Made by a program: the position numbers and the translations under genes. From Rallus limicola (lineage: Eukaryota > Chordata > Aves > Gruiformes > Rallidae), in the NCBI GenBank assembly GCA_022605955.1, contig JAKCOZ010000008.1:21448583-21512582 (forward strand): 64,000 bases of DNA. Direction: 5' to 3'. A model generated the notes under the pieces. The model searched no databases. It saw only the letters and a list, made by a program, of their open reading frames with translations, and was not told the DNA's origin. Each line of letters starts with the position of its first letter. Positions within the stretch are counted from its first letter, which is position 1. This document shows positions 15,601-27,035 of this stretch, piece by piece.

Positions 15601-18600
15601 CTGAGTTATGCATTACTGGATTGCCCAGAACTCCTGTTTAGAAGTTTGTCTTTAATCATTAAAGCTGGACAGGCATATATACTAATGGTAATTTATACTT
15701 ATAGCTTTAAGCTCTCCACAGTTTCACTATAATTTTTATATTGTTCCCAAAGTACTCAGGCAGTAGTTTAATTTTTAACTACTGTCTGCTCTTCTACAAT
15801 ACGTTGGTCTGATTTTTTGCATAAACAAAATACATTTACATCTTGTTTCAATAGCATTAATTCCCAAAGTAAAAGACTGTCCCCTTTACAAATCAGCTTT
15901 TTCTTGACTAATCTTTTATTCAATGCCTTTTCTCTAAAGTGCTTCTCACACACAAAAACAATCAGCATTACTAGTTCTTCTAGAATATGATTCTCATGAT
16001 AACAAAAAAAAATTAACTGAAATGAAGGCTTTATATTTAAGAATCCAAAAGCTGGTTTGTTTTCCATTGTGCTCTTTCTGTTCCAAAAACAAAGTTGCAC
16101 AAAGACTATGTAAATTAGAGACTAACTTCAGTTTAAAATTTTTCATAAAATAATAGTTACCATATTCATTTATTTTGTTCTCTGAAAATGTAAGCCTCTC
16201 AACCCATTTTTATCACCTCTCCATTCAAAGGTCACTTCCATTTAATAGATTCCTTAATATAAAGATTAGCAGATATAAATATTAGCAAATCCTCTTTACC
16301 AAAGGACAGTGACATAATTAGGTTACAGGTTATCATTTTTACACCTGCATTTTAAAAGTAATTAAAGAGTAGAAATTAAGTGAAATCCATTTCCTCTACA
16401 ATGGCCATGTAACACAAGACTCATTTCTGGTAGCATTCTTGTAGGTTTTCTATTAATCTTGCAAAATAGCAAAATCCATGAGGCACAAGGTAAACATTTT
16501 CAGAAACTCTAACAATAAAGCTTCATAATACAATTTTTGGTGCTTTTGGGGGGAACAGACTGTTTTCTTGTGGGGGGAAGGGGACATTCAGGTTTTGGTT
16601 GAATGGGTTTTGTTGTTTGAGGGCTTTGTTTTGGAGGTGGTTTTTAAGTTCTAACTTGCAAGGTAGAATGAAGATGAAGGCACCAACATCAGCAAACAGA
16701 GAACTTAATCATTCTATAAGTAGAGAAGAAACAACTTTGTGTAACAAACTTCAAAGAGTGCAAGCTATCCAAGACCTGGAATCTTTTCCATCCTAAATTT
16801 GTTTTACTGAGGTCAAGTGTTGATCCAGTTGAACCAAATACTTGGCATACAACAGTTTTATACTGTTAGCCAGACAACTTTAAAAAAAATTACCTCAGAC
16901 AACAGATAAAACACATGACAAGTTAAGTTTTTCTTTTTAGAGGAAATAATGTAACAGAAGAAATATGTAGCAGAAAAATAAGATGGAGGAAGATAGGAAA
17001 TAAGAGGTGATGCCTTCAAGATACAAACAATCTAACACTAAGTAAAAGCAGTCATCAGGAATGAGTAGGTTAAAGAATACATTTTCATTTTCTGACTGAA
17101 CACAATTACTTTATATAGTATCCAGTAATGCTAAAATAGTAGGTTTAAATTAATCTACAAGGAGACAGTTTATTCTCACATGCAAGTAGTCCTTTGTCAC
17201 CTTGGAGGTAAGGAAAACCTTGTGTAGTAGTAAAAAAATGCATGAAAACAGAAAAATGGTAATAGTTTCACCTCCCTCCACTATTCATCTATACATTACA
17301 ATCAAACTCAGCTCGCAGAGATGCAAAAGCACTGTAGTGGACCATAACATCTAGCTTTTCTTAAAGTTTTACTTACTATTTTTTTCTTTTGAGATTTTAA
17401 ATCTTCCAGCGCATCATCTGAAAAGAAGGACATCTTAGATTAGTTTTCAGTTTTAAATAAGAAAATTTCAGCACACTCTAAACATTTACTTCAGCCAGTG
17501 AGATCAAAATCAACCACTACCAACCCTACAACATTAGTAAACTCTGTGTAAAGTAACTAAAGCTTTTATGTGAAAATAAATCATTCTAAATTCTGAAACT
17601 GCTTATAAGTTATAGCCCACAGTTATCACTTTACAGTTGTAACTATTAAGAAGTTTTATGTACCATTTCCTCATTACGCAAACCAATTCTAGCCAGTGCC
17701 CTGCTCTGACCTACATTAAAACTGGTACAACAATGGACCAAATACATTTAATCTCATGAGTCAAACTACAGAAAAAAGCTTGAGGTCTAAGAATTAATAT
17801 ATCTATTTGAGTACCAGATTTACTATCTTCAGTATTTCATATAAGCCTCTTAGCACATGCTAGTTTCAAATGCCAGGTCAATTCTGAGCTTCAAATCTCA
17901 ATTTATTTCACCCTTTCAGTACTTTTAGGCTACAGTAAAACCCAAAGCTTTGTAAGAAAGCTACTAAAAGGTCATTTTACTACTAAATGTTAAGAGACTG
18001 TGTTACAACTAGTAGGCACAGCACCTAGCCTCTCCAAAAGGAACAGGAAGACAAAAGGTCAAATTCATGTGGGATTTTCCTTTAAGTTCATGCGTGCACT
18101 TGGCACTCATGGAAGCTCACTGTAATAAACCATCACCTAATATAGAAGCTATTCTCTTGATAAATCCATTTTCCACTATCTTATTCAGATCAGGAGGAGT
18201 TTAACAAAACACTTGACAACTTTGGTCCCCTTCTCAGCCCTACTGGATGACAGTAATTCATTTCCTATAGATACACCTATTTTGACTTATTTTTCAGTTT
18301 TCAAGAAAGTTTCACAGAACTACAAGAAACAAAATCAAAACTCAAGCTATATGTATATAAATGTGAGACAAAGTATTTCAGTATCCTATACAACACAAAG
18401 TTACTTCAGGCATGCTACCACTACTTGTAATTAATTACATAAACTTTTCTGGAAAACAGAAAACCCTGTTCATAAAATAAACCATGTTATTAAATGTGCA
18501 ACAGTAAAACTGCGTATTTATATATTTGAAAGTTTAAGCAATGAAAGAGTAACTACAACAATCCCTTCTTAGTTAAGGGAAACAGTACATGGAACAATGC

Positions 18601-21600
18601 CATGTTTAGCACTAGACCAGACCACAGGATATAGACAATTCCAGGAACTGGGCATCTTCAAATTAATATGGTACCTCCCTCCAACAAATTTTGAATTTAT
18701 ATTTTAACACAGCCACAGAGATAACACCTTGAAATGCACTGCAATGCAACATGGTGTCAAACAGCCACACAAATAGCACAATAAAGTCAGCTGTTAGCAA
18801 TTACTTAAGAAATAGAAGCTGCTTTCGGTACAGAAATGCCTAGAATATGTTCAAGCATAGCCTCCCACAAAGCAATGCAACCAGTTTGAAGTGTGGGCAC
18901 TTCTGATCACTTTACCTCCTGTGTTCAACAGAAACTTTGTGAAACACCTACCCCATTAAACATGGCCAAATGGCAATTACTCCTAAGTACTATCAAGAAA
19001 CCAATATATCTCATCCTAACTAAACCCACAAAAAAAAAATTTTCATCTTACAGAAGTCAATACCTGCAAGATCTCATTTATTTTCCCCACACTTTGGGAC
19101 AGATTAGCCTTAACCTTCCTGAAGAGAGTTGTTTGCCAGATCAGTCTTAAAAACTAAAATTCCATAATCTATCTACTGCTTCATTAGAAATTCTCCTCGT
19201 TCAGTGAATGGTCCCCAAAAAACAGCGTATGCTGGTTATCCAGCATAAAGCTTTGCAGCACCAAATAATCACCTCTGGTGACTCAATGTGTTGTATTAAC
19301 TGCTCTCTCAGCTACACTTCCTCTTGCTTTACTGCTGTGTACCTGATTTCTCTTTTCCAGATATAGGACTTGCATCTTTGAAGTAAAACACTTTTTTTAC
19401 CCAATCTCTGGAACAATGGAGAAATAATTCTTTTTGCCATGCTCTAACATCTACTACAATCTTTTACACGCAGGTTCAACTAAAGTACTAGACTTGCTTC
19501 TATGCTAACCCCAGCAATGAAGGCATTAAAGCAAACTAGGAGAACATACACACTTTTTTTCTTATCCAGACATGAAATGCAAATATATATTCGCCTTAGA
19601 AATGAATCACGCAGCACCACAGAATATATGGACAATTTTATTTCTACATAAAAATGTATGTCCTGTGCTCACATATCAAATGCAAACATTAAGTTTAAGA
19701 AAAATTCCAAAAGTGATGTTTAACTCGTAAGCTGTCACAAATTAAATACATCATGCTGTTCTGCAAGTCATAAAACACAGCACAACATGGAGGTTTTCCT
19801 GTATTATTGCTACATCACCATGAGATATTGTTACAGGCTGGACTGCTCTCAAAGAGCGTCTCAAATGAATTCTTAACTACTGCAGACAAGCGCCAAAGAT
19901 GCAGTTCTTAAATTCTGTATTAGAATGGATCTGCATAGTCTTTAACAACTTTTTACATATTTGAACACCTGCATCACTTTTTTTATACAACATGACTCAC
20001 AACTTTCCTTAGCTCTTGAAACAGCACAAAAACACCTGTTTATCCTTTTTCCTCTCAGGAAAACATTCAGCATGCTTTGGAGAACTTGGGAGAGAAAGAG
20101 ACATCATGACAAACACATCTATGGTAAGTCTCAAAGATAAGAGATTAAGACTGCTGGAATACTTGCAAGACACATAATTAAGGGAACACTACTATTGTTT
20201 AGACTTCCTTTTCCTCACTCCTACTTCTACACCACATTTTATTCCATTAGAATTTGAAGCATGAAGAGAGTGGAGAAAGTTATCACAATTCTGTACTTGA
20301 AATGAGAGATTGAGCAGGTTTTGTTTCCATTCTTTTAAGAACTGTGTGGTAGAAACAGCAGCTTAGCTAGCACTACCCATTTCAACATCAACCAAAAGGC
20401 TGCTCTTTTCTGGAAGCCAAATTATCCAAAATATTTACATTTTCATAGCATATATCACTCCTGATTAGTTCCACATCCTTAAAGAGAGACAGAAAATACT
20501 TACTATTCCTTTCTGTCCTTTTGGAAAAGAAAAAAATGAGCAGTGTTCTTGTAAACCAGATTCTTTAAAACAGAAAGAAAAGTTATATTAAAATACATCA
20601 TAGTTATAATTTCTGAAGTTATTTGGCAAACAAGATAATGCAGACGATTTACCAGACTTAATTTTGGAAATACAAAGAAAAGAAATCTTCAAACAATATT
20701 TATACAAAAAACTGAAAATTAAATTAGTATCTTGTCAATAAAACATCAACCATGATCTAAAAGTCTTCCCATGTATTAAAATTTAACCAGGTATTGCTAC
20801 ACCTAGAAAGAAAGAAGCAGCAGCAAGTAACATTGTTGCTCGCTAAACTGTTCTGTTGGAACTTGAAAAAAAAAAAAGATCAAGGTATGTGCAACTAGCT
20901 GAAAACTACTGAAGTCATCACTGCTTATTTGATAGATTTATGATGCACAGTTACCCAGAAAACCAAGCTTACCAGTTAAGGCCCAGAATTAAGACCCAGG
21001 ACATTTGTGGAAAGAATCCAATACAAACGAAATCCACTGTACAAATGCTCTCCCAAATAGAGTTAACCAACCTGACGCCTGGTGATTTTACAGCTCTGAC
21101 TCCACTCACCTTTCATAGGGTTTCAGCTGACTTCACTGCAACAATGGAGCAGTTCATCTGTGCTCAAGATAAAACTAAACTGATCTAAGACTATTTTATA
21201 TTTGAAACTTCTCTCTGCAATCATCAGGACTTCATCTGTATTAAAGCTTAGAATTGCTGATAATTAAATTGATGCTTTACCTGGCAAGTTATTGGACCTA
21301 AGCCACGTGGGAAATCTCACACATCAAGCCCTTCCAAGCATCTATGCTTAACCCTCCTAGCTTAGGCACTATATAATCAAGTCTGAAGTAGCAGTGTTTC
21401 ATTTAAGAAAAAACAATTCTTAAAGGCTAGAAAGGTTCTCTGAATAACAACTAGGATAAGAAAGCAGGCAAAAGGCTGCAAGATTGCAAATAGAGTTTCG
21501 ACTTAATTCATAAGACCATATTTTGCATTTCTGTAGTGGCTGTCCAGTTCAAAATGCTTTCAAGTATTAATAGAACCTGAGTTAGGCAAGTTAGGCAAGA

Positions 21601-24600
21601 CAAGTGGAACATGAGAGTAACCTATGCAAGGTGAGAGAAAGAAAGAAAGAAATCTAACTATTGTACATTCAAAAGTGGGCTGTGGTAGCTACTCTACAAA
21701 TAAGGATGGCTTTGCCTGTTTACAGAATGCAAGATGTGTCTTTTCAAAAAGTATCAAAGAAATGTTTTACAGGGTTTGAATTGCCTTAAAGGGCCTTACA
21801 CAGACAAAAGCATTATTTCTTTTTATTGTATGCTTCATAGACTATCTAAAGCTGTGATCTAAGCTAGGACATCATGAAACAAAAAACACTTTAAGAACTC
21901 TGAGGTGAAAGTTTAACAGATTATTTCAAGCCAACTTTACAAAACAAAAAAAAAAAAGTCGGATATACAAGATGAAACTGAACCTAATTAAAATAATTTC
22001 AAGAGCAGTCCTCTAATATGCTAATATACTTCAAGTTTTCAAATATTACAATGTAAATTTGAAATTTATGATATGACATATTCCTAGAACTGAGCTCACT
22101 CCACCAGCACCAGTAACTTGCTGAGGCCCAGAGGGAATGACCTAAGGCAAAAAGTAAGTTGGTGACTGACTGCAAGCTGGAAAAGGCAGACATATTCCAG
22201 TTTGATTAGGGCTGAAAAATCTCTAGAGCTATTACTGGGTGGCATCAGGCATTCAGCATGGAGTCACCTCTTGACCGAGAGCAAAGACAAGCTGGCAGTT
22301 GCTTGCCATTCATATCTGCCAAGAAAAAGCTGAAGAGGAACAGCTTAAGAGAAAAAACAAACAGTTGCAAGTCATAAGAGAGAACAACAGTCTAATTCTA
22401 AACCTTGGTAAAGTGATATCCAATTCAGAATTTTATTAAGCCCACCATTCAAAAAAGCAAACAAGAATTGGAGGACAAACTAGAGAATAAAAATCTAATG
22501 TGAAAATTCACACAACAGCATGAGAAGCCATCACCTTCAGTAACACAGTAATTTTTACACTAATCCTAATGCACTGAAGCAAAGGGAGGCTGTAAGCAAT
22601 TCTTGCTACCATGAGCAAATCTTGCATACTGACAACATAGGCTTACAAATTCTTCTCCTTAAGAACCAAATCAAATCATATTGCTGCCAGATATTAATTT
22701 GAGCTTTAATTTCTGCATTAATCCCTTCCAGTAGGGATATTGTTGCCCATGTAACTTCTCCACAGGATTCCTTAACAGCAGCATATTAGTACATTACGCA
22801 TAGCACAGTATGACATACAAACCACATCAAGGGGGTTTTTGCATGTTATGTTACACTGACCCACACTAATTGAATTTGCAAAGCCTTAAGTATTTACATT
22901 TTACTTTGCCTTTCAAGTCTAAAGCTGGAGGACTGACAAGTCATGCTTTCATACGAAGATGATGTACAAACATGGAGAGTATGACAATTCATTTCCGTAA
23001 ATTAGTAAATGCACTTTCCTCCCCATTGATAAGAAAGATGCTCAATAAACTGCTTTACAATTGTCTGGGTGAAGTGGAGGTGAGGCAGTGAAGCAGCTGT
23101 TAAATAATGTGGGAGCCCATTTTGTCATTTTTTTTTAGAAAAACAGTTTTCCTAGAAAACAAAAGCCACTTGAAAGGATGAGCAGTCAAATAGCTCAGTT
23201 TAAAAGAGTAAATAACACCTTCTCCTATTCACATCCAATTAGATTAGGATATTTTCTGGTAGAAGAAATCAATCAATGACTTTCCAGAAAAACAGCTAAT
23301 TGCATAAAACCAGTCATCAACTTATTTAGGTTGATGACCTTTCAAGTCAATTCTATGTTAACAGTCATGTGATCTGTAAAATTAAGTTCCCCCATTCCCA
23401 ACTTTACAGATTGCATTTCACATACAGACCACATAGCTAGGTTTACTTTCATACAGTAGTGTTACTTTTCCAAATAGCAATAAATAGAAATAAAACCCAA
23501 GATTTAATACAACTAAAACCTCTCCCACTACATTACGTTACCTTGCAACTGTTCAGATAAAGGTGTCTCTCTGGCCCTAGTATAATTTTGATGAGCCAAG
23601 TAACTTTAGATGCTAACATCTTTTAATGCTAAGACTTAGTTCTACACTAAACCTAGACCCATGAGAGACATTTTCCTCAAAGTATCTACCTAACTACTTG
23701 GATTTATTTTAAAAGAAAAACTTCAGCAAGTTATGACAACTTGAGGATTGTCAAAAGCAAACCCAAACCCCTGCTGAGATGCACTTTCCATCTCCTTTTA
23801 TCAAAGACACAGCAGTTGGGAAAAAAAAAAAAATGCATATTTACTTACATCACTGGAAATGCAAAAAATGGAAGTGTCATAATCAACCTTGCTGTCCATT
23901 CATCAGGAAGACACCAAAAATAGACAATTATGCAGGTCAAAAGGTAAATAAGAGAAGAGTAGAGAAGTAGCCTTCCAACCCATAGTTTTTGTAGCCTCTG
24001 ATTTTTTTCTCTAAATTCTTCTAACGTGTGTATTTCCTGTAAATAAATACAGTAAGGTCATATTAGGCTTTACTAAGCTGCCTTTAAGCGTTTGTTAAAA
24101 ATAGCCATATCAATTTGATACTTGATTAGAAAAGTCAAGTGGCTTTTTGATAAACTACAATATTTGCCCAAAGATAGTGTGATGTATTTATGCTATGAAA
24201 CTTATGAAGGTTATGATACGGGCCGCTTGCACTGTATTAGCAGTAACACATCTCTATTGGGAATATATAGTACAGGTCAGCACTTTTTCTTATTTGTTAG
24301 TATATTTGGGACTCATGGTATCATATGAATGGCCATTTATGATCACAGAAATCATTACCAACCATGATTCATGTTCTAAAACTTTCATCAGGCACCTGTG
24401 GAATTTCAAATGCTTCTCATACTTTTCTACTAACACTGGAAACTGCTGAAAGCTCTCCGTCATTTCATATGATTCCAGTATTTCCTCCACATTAAGAGTG
24501 AAATCCTGAACACATAAATGATGCTTTTTGCATATTAATAAGTGATCAAGCAATGCTCTGCTATGTTACCATTTTGACTGCATTTCAAGTGACAACAGGA

Positions 24601-26996
24601 GTACTCACACTTTCATTAAAGAAAACAAAAAACACCTTATTTCAAACCGGTTCATTTCCCCACAGAGTAGACACTTCTGTCGCAAACTCTGGCTAAGTAT
24701 CACAATTGATTACTGAACCATCTATTCAGTTATTCTGCCTCAACCTTCCTTACTACCACTACAGTTACAACTCTTAAAGACCACACATTGAAGCTTTTCT
24801 AATGAGCCTGGTGAATGGAACTTTGCATTAGTGATGTTTTCAGCTACAGGGGAGTTTAACCATTAGTTACAGTTGTGTAATCAAGCCAACTTCACATTCG
24901 TTACTATTTCAGGCTCTCTAAAAACACATTTAAACTGTAGCTTCTGACTGTCTATTACAGAGTTGCTGGGGTTTTTTTAATTGACTAATAGTAAGAGGGA
25001 AAAGGTGGCAGTCATTCTGAAACTCAGAATCCCTAGTACATCCAACTGTAATAATTACTGAAATAACCATCATAGTCTAACCCCAGCAGTTACCTAAGCC
25101 CCACACCACCACTGGCTCACACTTCTACTTCCTGCACTGAGATGGGGATGAGAATGACAGTTCAGCAGGATAAAGGAAGATTAATAATAAAACAAGTGAT
25201 GCACAAATGCAATTGCTTGCCACCTGCAAAAAAAAAAAAAAAAACCACACAACAACAATGTCCAGTCTGTTTCCAAGCCACAATCCTGCCTCTCAGCTAG
25301 CTTCCCCAGTTTATACACATAATATGACATTCTGTGGTGGCAACATCCCTTTTGGCCAGCCTGGTTCAACTGTTCTGTCTGTGCTCTCCCAGCTTCTGGT
25401 GCACTTGGCAGAGTATGGGAAGCTGAAAAGTCCTTGACTCAGTGTAAACACTAGAACTACCTAGCAACAACTAAAAACATCAGCATGTTACCAACATTAT
25501 TCTCATACTAAATCCAAAACACAACATTGTATCCGCTACTAGAAAGAAAATTAACTCTTTCCCAGCCAAATCTAGGGCAATAATTCTAAATTTCATGACA
25601 GTGTTTTACCTGGACAGCAAAAAGCACACATATTTCTAAACAAACAAAAAAAAAAAAATCAAACACCACACCAAAGAGCAAATACATACCTTATCAATTT
25701 TTTCTAATACTTCTACAGTGGAAGGCTTTGCCTGCTTACAAGAGAAAGAACAAAAATGTTAATCTCTCTTTAAAAAGGCAGTATTTTGAGGATTACACAT
25801 TTCCTAACAAAAATATTTATTTGTAATATATTAGCATATTATCTAGTTTACATAAAGGTAATGAATTTTCCTACTTTAATACTGACAAATAGAAGGGACT
25901 ATGAATGAGTCATCATTTTACAGTCAGTATTACTATTAACTGAAGGTTCCTCTCCTACACCACAGAAGATGAAAGTCTATAATGCAGGTACAGCAGTAAC
26001 AGATGTAGGGGTGGCAAGTAAAAACTAGGAGAAACGGAGTGGAAGGATTAGCCAAAACAAAGACAATATACACAGGAAGCCCTAAGCTATTTTAACTATT
26101 CATTCCACACAGACACACATGCTCTAAGTTACAAGCAAATGAAGTAAGTGTTACCATCTCCAGCAAAATTCCCCTTTGGAGGAACTTGGAATCCACCTTC
26201 TATGAATCTTTCTTAATTCCCAAGTAGCACAAAGCCACTGTCTTCACCCAACCTCTGGCCACACATTTAAAAGCCATATCCCACACCACATCACCATGAA
26301 GGTAAGTTTGTCTATTACAGAAAAATGACATTTCACCTAAGCTTTTGACTTTAAAGGAGTTTAGTGTGGGAGACTGATATCAACTGATAATATGCAAAGG
26401 AAAACCCAGACTCAAACAACTCGCACCTGCCAGAAGAGTAGTCAAAAACCTCATGCCCTTTCCTCAAACTCAGTACACTACTCAATAATATACAAGCCAA
26501 TAAAAAGTTAGGAATAAAGACTCATGTAGGTAGAAGCAGTTACCTAAATATGTGTTAATAAGACATAGAATGATATTCTGAATGTATCCATGCTGACCTA
26601 AACTAGCCACCTATCTTTCAAGTCACAGATGCCACTGTATTTATCTCAATGAAGCACCACAGAACTATTTTGGTTTACAGACAGAATTAACTACTTTTTT
26701 TTTTTTTAGTTAACCAAACCAGTGCCAGGCCTGGTTCTGCAAATGAAATAAAGGACAGCTGCACAGATCCTCAGATTAGCAATTTGGCAGAGAATATTTT
26801 CAGTCATTACATACCACTATTGGATTGTTAAGTGACATACAAACAGGAAAAGTCTAGCACTGACATTCAACCAGCATTAACAGTCAAACAACACTCATTA
26901 AGAAACACATTCTGCAAACTCCCATCTTCTAGACGAAACATTATTATACTGCTACATGATTTTACTTACCCGCCATCTTGAAATTAATCCACCCAT
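517..26996 (-). CDS. LNPK: Lunapark, partial (nine coding exons; 3' part beyond window)
   Basis: Lunapark is an ER membrane protein that stabilises three-way junctions of the tubular network and acts with atlastin and reticulon-type proteins. Joining 26970-26996, 25690-25731, 23849-24036, 20504-20562, 17377-17417, 10618-10698, 10478-10529, 3443-3661 and 517-622 (all minus) gives 815 nt, 271 complete codons plus two bases, open throughout with matching phases. Order: MGGLISRWR N-terminus (Gly2 fits the known N-myristoylation), a charged helix, two hydrophobic segments (about residues 46-65 and 74-98), a coiled-coil-like stretch (about 103-140), a Pro/Ser/Thr-rich linker (about 147-240), then the start of the conserved lunapark domain. 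The cysteine zinc ribbon lies beyond position 1. Human LNPK is about 430 residues, so roughly 60% is present. Identification rests on remembered family sequence; I regard it as firm. Neighbour logic: LNPK flanks EVX2/HOXD in vertebrates. Confidence 0.96.
2114..2170. repeat. 22 bp tandem repeat, about 2.6 copies
   Basis: The unit ATTATATAGCYGGTATTATT plus TT recurs at 2114, 2136 and (partial) 2158, with one base differing between copies. It looks like a recent local duplication within an intron. Confidence 0.9.
2543..2574. repeat. 16 bp perfect tandem duplication
   Basis: TAGCCCTACCTTTAGG occurs twice head to tail with no mismatch; a short slippage-type duplication. Confidence 0.9.
3443..3661 (-). 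CDS. LNPK: LNPK coding exon 8 (Pro/Ser-rich linker)
   Basis: 219 nt exon, the largest in the window. Acceptor TCTTGTCAG, donor ATGG|GTAAAC. It encodes about residues 164-237: EIRQRTTAQRN, then a low-complexity Pro/Ser/Thr stretch, GPPERTVVPSLQSNVLPR and GSPATSVPGM, all recognisable in mammalian lunapark. This cytosolic linker is a known phosphorylation-rich region of the family. The donor GTAAAC is weaker than the others. Confidence 0.96.
7275..7945 (+). mobile_element. Degraded CR1 LINE 3' end
   Basis: Plus-strand remnant of a CR1-type non-LTR retrotransposon. The translated segment FLGCINKGITSRDKVAPLYS then LVRPLMEYCVQF matches the C-terminal part of CR1 reverse transcriptase. It is followed by the usual 3' region: GATGAGGAAAGGCTGATGGA, TTGTTCAGCTTGAAGAAAAG and, near the end, GGACCAGATGATCCTTGAGG followed by CTTCTAACCTCTT. 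Frameshifts and stops make it inactive, and it is an old 5'-truncated copy. It lies antisense to LNPK. Confidence 0.88.
8824..8846 (+). repeat. Homopolymer G23
   Basis: Uninterrupted run of 23 G on the plus strand, so C23 in the LNPK transcript. Unusually long for an AT-rich intron; length may be affected by sequencing. Confidence 0.85.
10478..10529 (-). CDS. LNPK: LNPK coding exon 7
   Basis: 52 nt exon with acceptor AATTGGCAG and donor CAAG|GTAAGAG. It encodes EAELQPAGTPATPRPGQ (residues 147-163) plus the first base of a Glu codon completed by the next exon. It matches the variable proline-rich part of the lunapark linker. Only 88 bases separate it from exon 6, an unusually short intron for this gene. 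Confidence 0.93.
10530..10617 (-). other. LNPK: LNPK intron 6 (88 bp)
   Basis: Very short intron between coding exons 6 and 7, GTAAGAA to TTGGCAG. The next shortest complete intron in the window is more than ten times longer. Confidence 0.93.
10618..10698 (-). CDS. LNPK: LNPK coding exon 6
   Basis: 81 nt in-frame exon (27 codons, residues 120-146). Acceptor TTTCTTTCCAG, donor ACAAAG|GTAAGAA. It encodes LEEVMEKETYKTAKLILERF followed by DPESSTK. The first part is nearly invariant in vertebrate lunapark and is predicted to be a charged helix continuing the coiled-coil region after the second membrane segment. Confidence 0.96.
10699..17376 (-). other. LNPK: LNPK intron 5
   Basis: 6.7 kb AT-rich intron. 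I see no exon, RNA gene or assignable mobile element. Short open frames (for example 15768-16100 minus) have no recognisable similarity. Confidence 0.8.
17377..17417 (-). CDS. LNPK: LNPK coding exon 5
   Basis: 41 nt micro-exon. Acceptor CTTTTCAG, donor AATA|GTAAGTA. Its first two bases complete an Asn codon, then DALEDLKSQKKKI (residues 107-119), equivalent to the family's EALDDLKSQ-KKI helix just after the second hydrophobic segment. Too short for an ORF search; recognised from the peptide and junction phases. Confidence 0.95.
17418..20503 (-). other. LNPK: LNPK intron 4
   Basis: 3.1 kb AT-rich intron with nothing assignable. Confidence 0.8.
20504..20562 (-). CDS. LNPK: LNPK coding exon 4 (end of second membrane segment)
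   Basis: 59 nt exon. The acceptor is TTTTAAAG before AATCTGG, a purine-interrupted site, and the donor is AATA|GTAAGTA. With the split codon it encodes IIWFTRTLLIFFFSKRTERN (about residues 86-105): the end of the second hydrophobic segment and its basic flank, matching the family's IIWSIRT-IIFFFSKRTERN. Confidence 0.95.
20563..23848 (-). other. LNPK: LNPK intron 3
   Basis: 3.3 kb AT-rich intron, with A-runs and a short AAAG repeat near 21640. No element recognised. Confidence 0.8.
23849..24036 (-). CDS. LNPK: LNPK coding exon 3 (coiled coil and membrane hairpin)
   Basis: 188 nt exon. Acceptor TTTATTTACAG, donor GTGAT|GTAAGTAA. It encodes residues 24-85: EIHTLEEFREKNQRLQKLWV (charged helix), the first membrane segment around LLLYSSLIYLLTCIIVYF, a short lumenal loop WCLPDEWTAR, and the start of the second membrane segment LIMTLPFFAFPV. 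Both the membrane hairpin and the LPDEWTAR-type loop are signatures of lunapark. Confidence 0.97.
24037..25689 (-). other. LNPK: LNPK intron 2
   Basis: 1.65 kb intron, of which about the 5' third (in gene orientation) is an LTR-like copy in antisense orientation (about 25085-25579). The rest is unremarkable AT-rich DNA. Confidence 0.82.
25085..25579 (+). mobile_element. Solo LTR-like avian endogenous retroviral repeat, copy 1
   Basis: The stretch AACAAGTGATGCACAAATGC, a TATGACATTCTGTGGT-type segment, CCTTTTGGCCAGCCTGGTTC and the terminal ATACTAAATCCAAAACACAA / GAAAGAAAATTAACTCTTTC / CCAGCC block follow an LTR family I know as common in bird genomes. A second copy with the same order lies at about 31620-32148. 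No internal retroviral gene is next to it, so it is probably a solo LTR. The left border is approximate and the family name is not assigned. It lies antisense within LNPK. Confidence 0.75.
25690..25731 (-). CDS. LNPK: LNPK coding exon 2
   Basis: 42 nt in-frame exon (residues 10-23, AKPSTVEVLEKIDK). Acceptor TTGTAAGCAG, donor GATAAG|GTATGTA. It matches the family's TKPSTVEVLE-IDK segment. An LTR-like element ends about 110 bases away in the neighbouring intron. Confidence 0.96.
25732..26969 (-). other. LNPK: LNPK intron 1 (after start-codon exon)
   Basis: 1.2 kb AT-rich intron with no recognisable element. Confidence 0.82.
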
Positions 26997-27035
26997 CTTT
27001 TATTGTGGACAAATGTTGGCAGAGCTATCGATCTT
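26970..27035 (-). CDS. LNPK: LNPK exon with start codon
   Basis: The ATG at 26996 opens MGGLISRWR, then donor CGG|GTAAGTA. Coding part 26970-26996. The start is chosen because human lunapark begins MGGLFSRWR and Gly2 is the myristoylation site. Upstream an acceptor TTCTTGTAG places the exon's 5' edge at about 27035, leaving about 39 bases of 5' UTR; that edge is an inference. Confidence 0.92.
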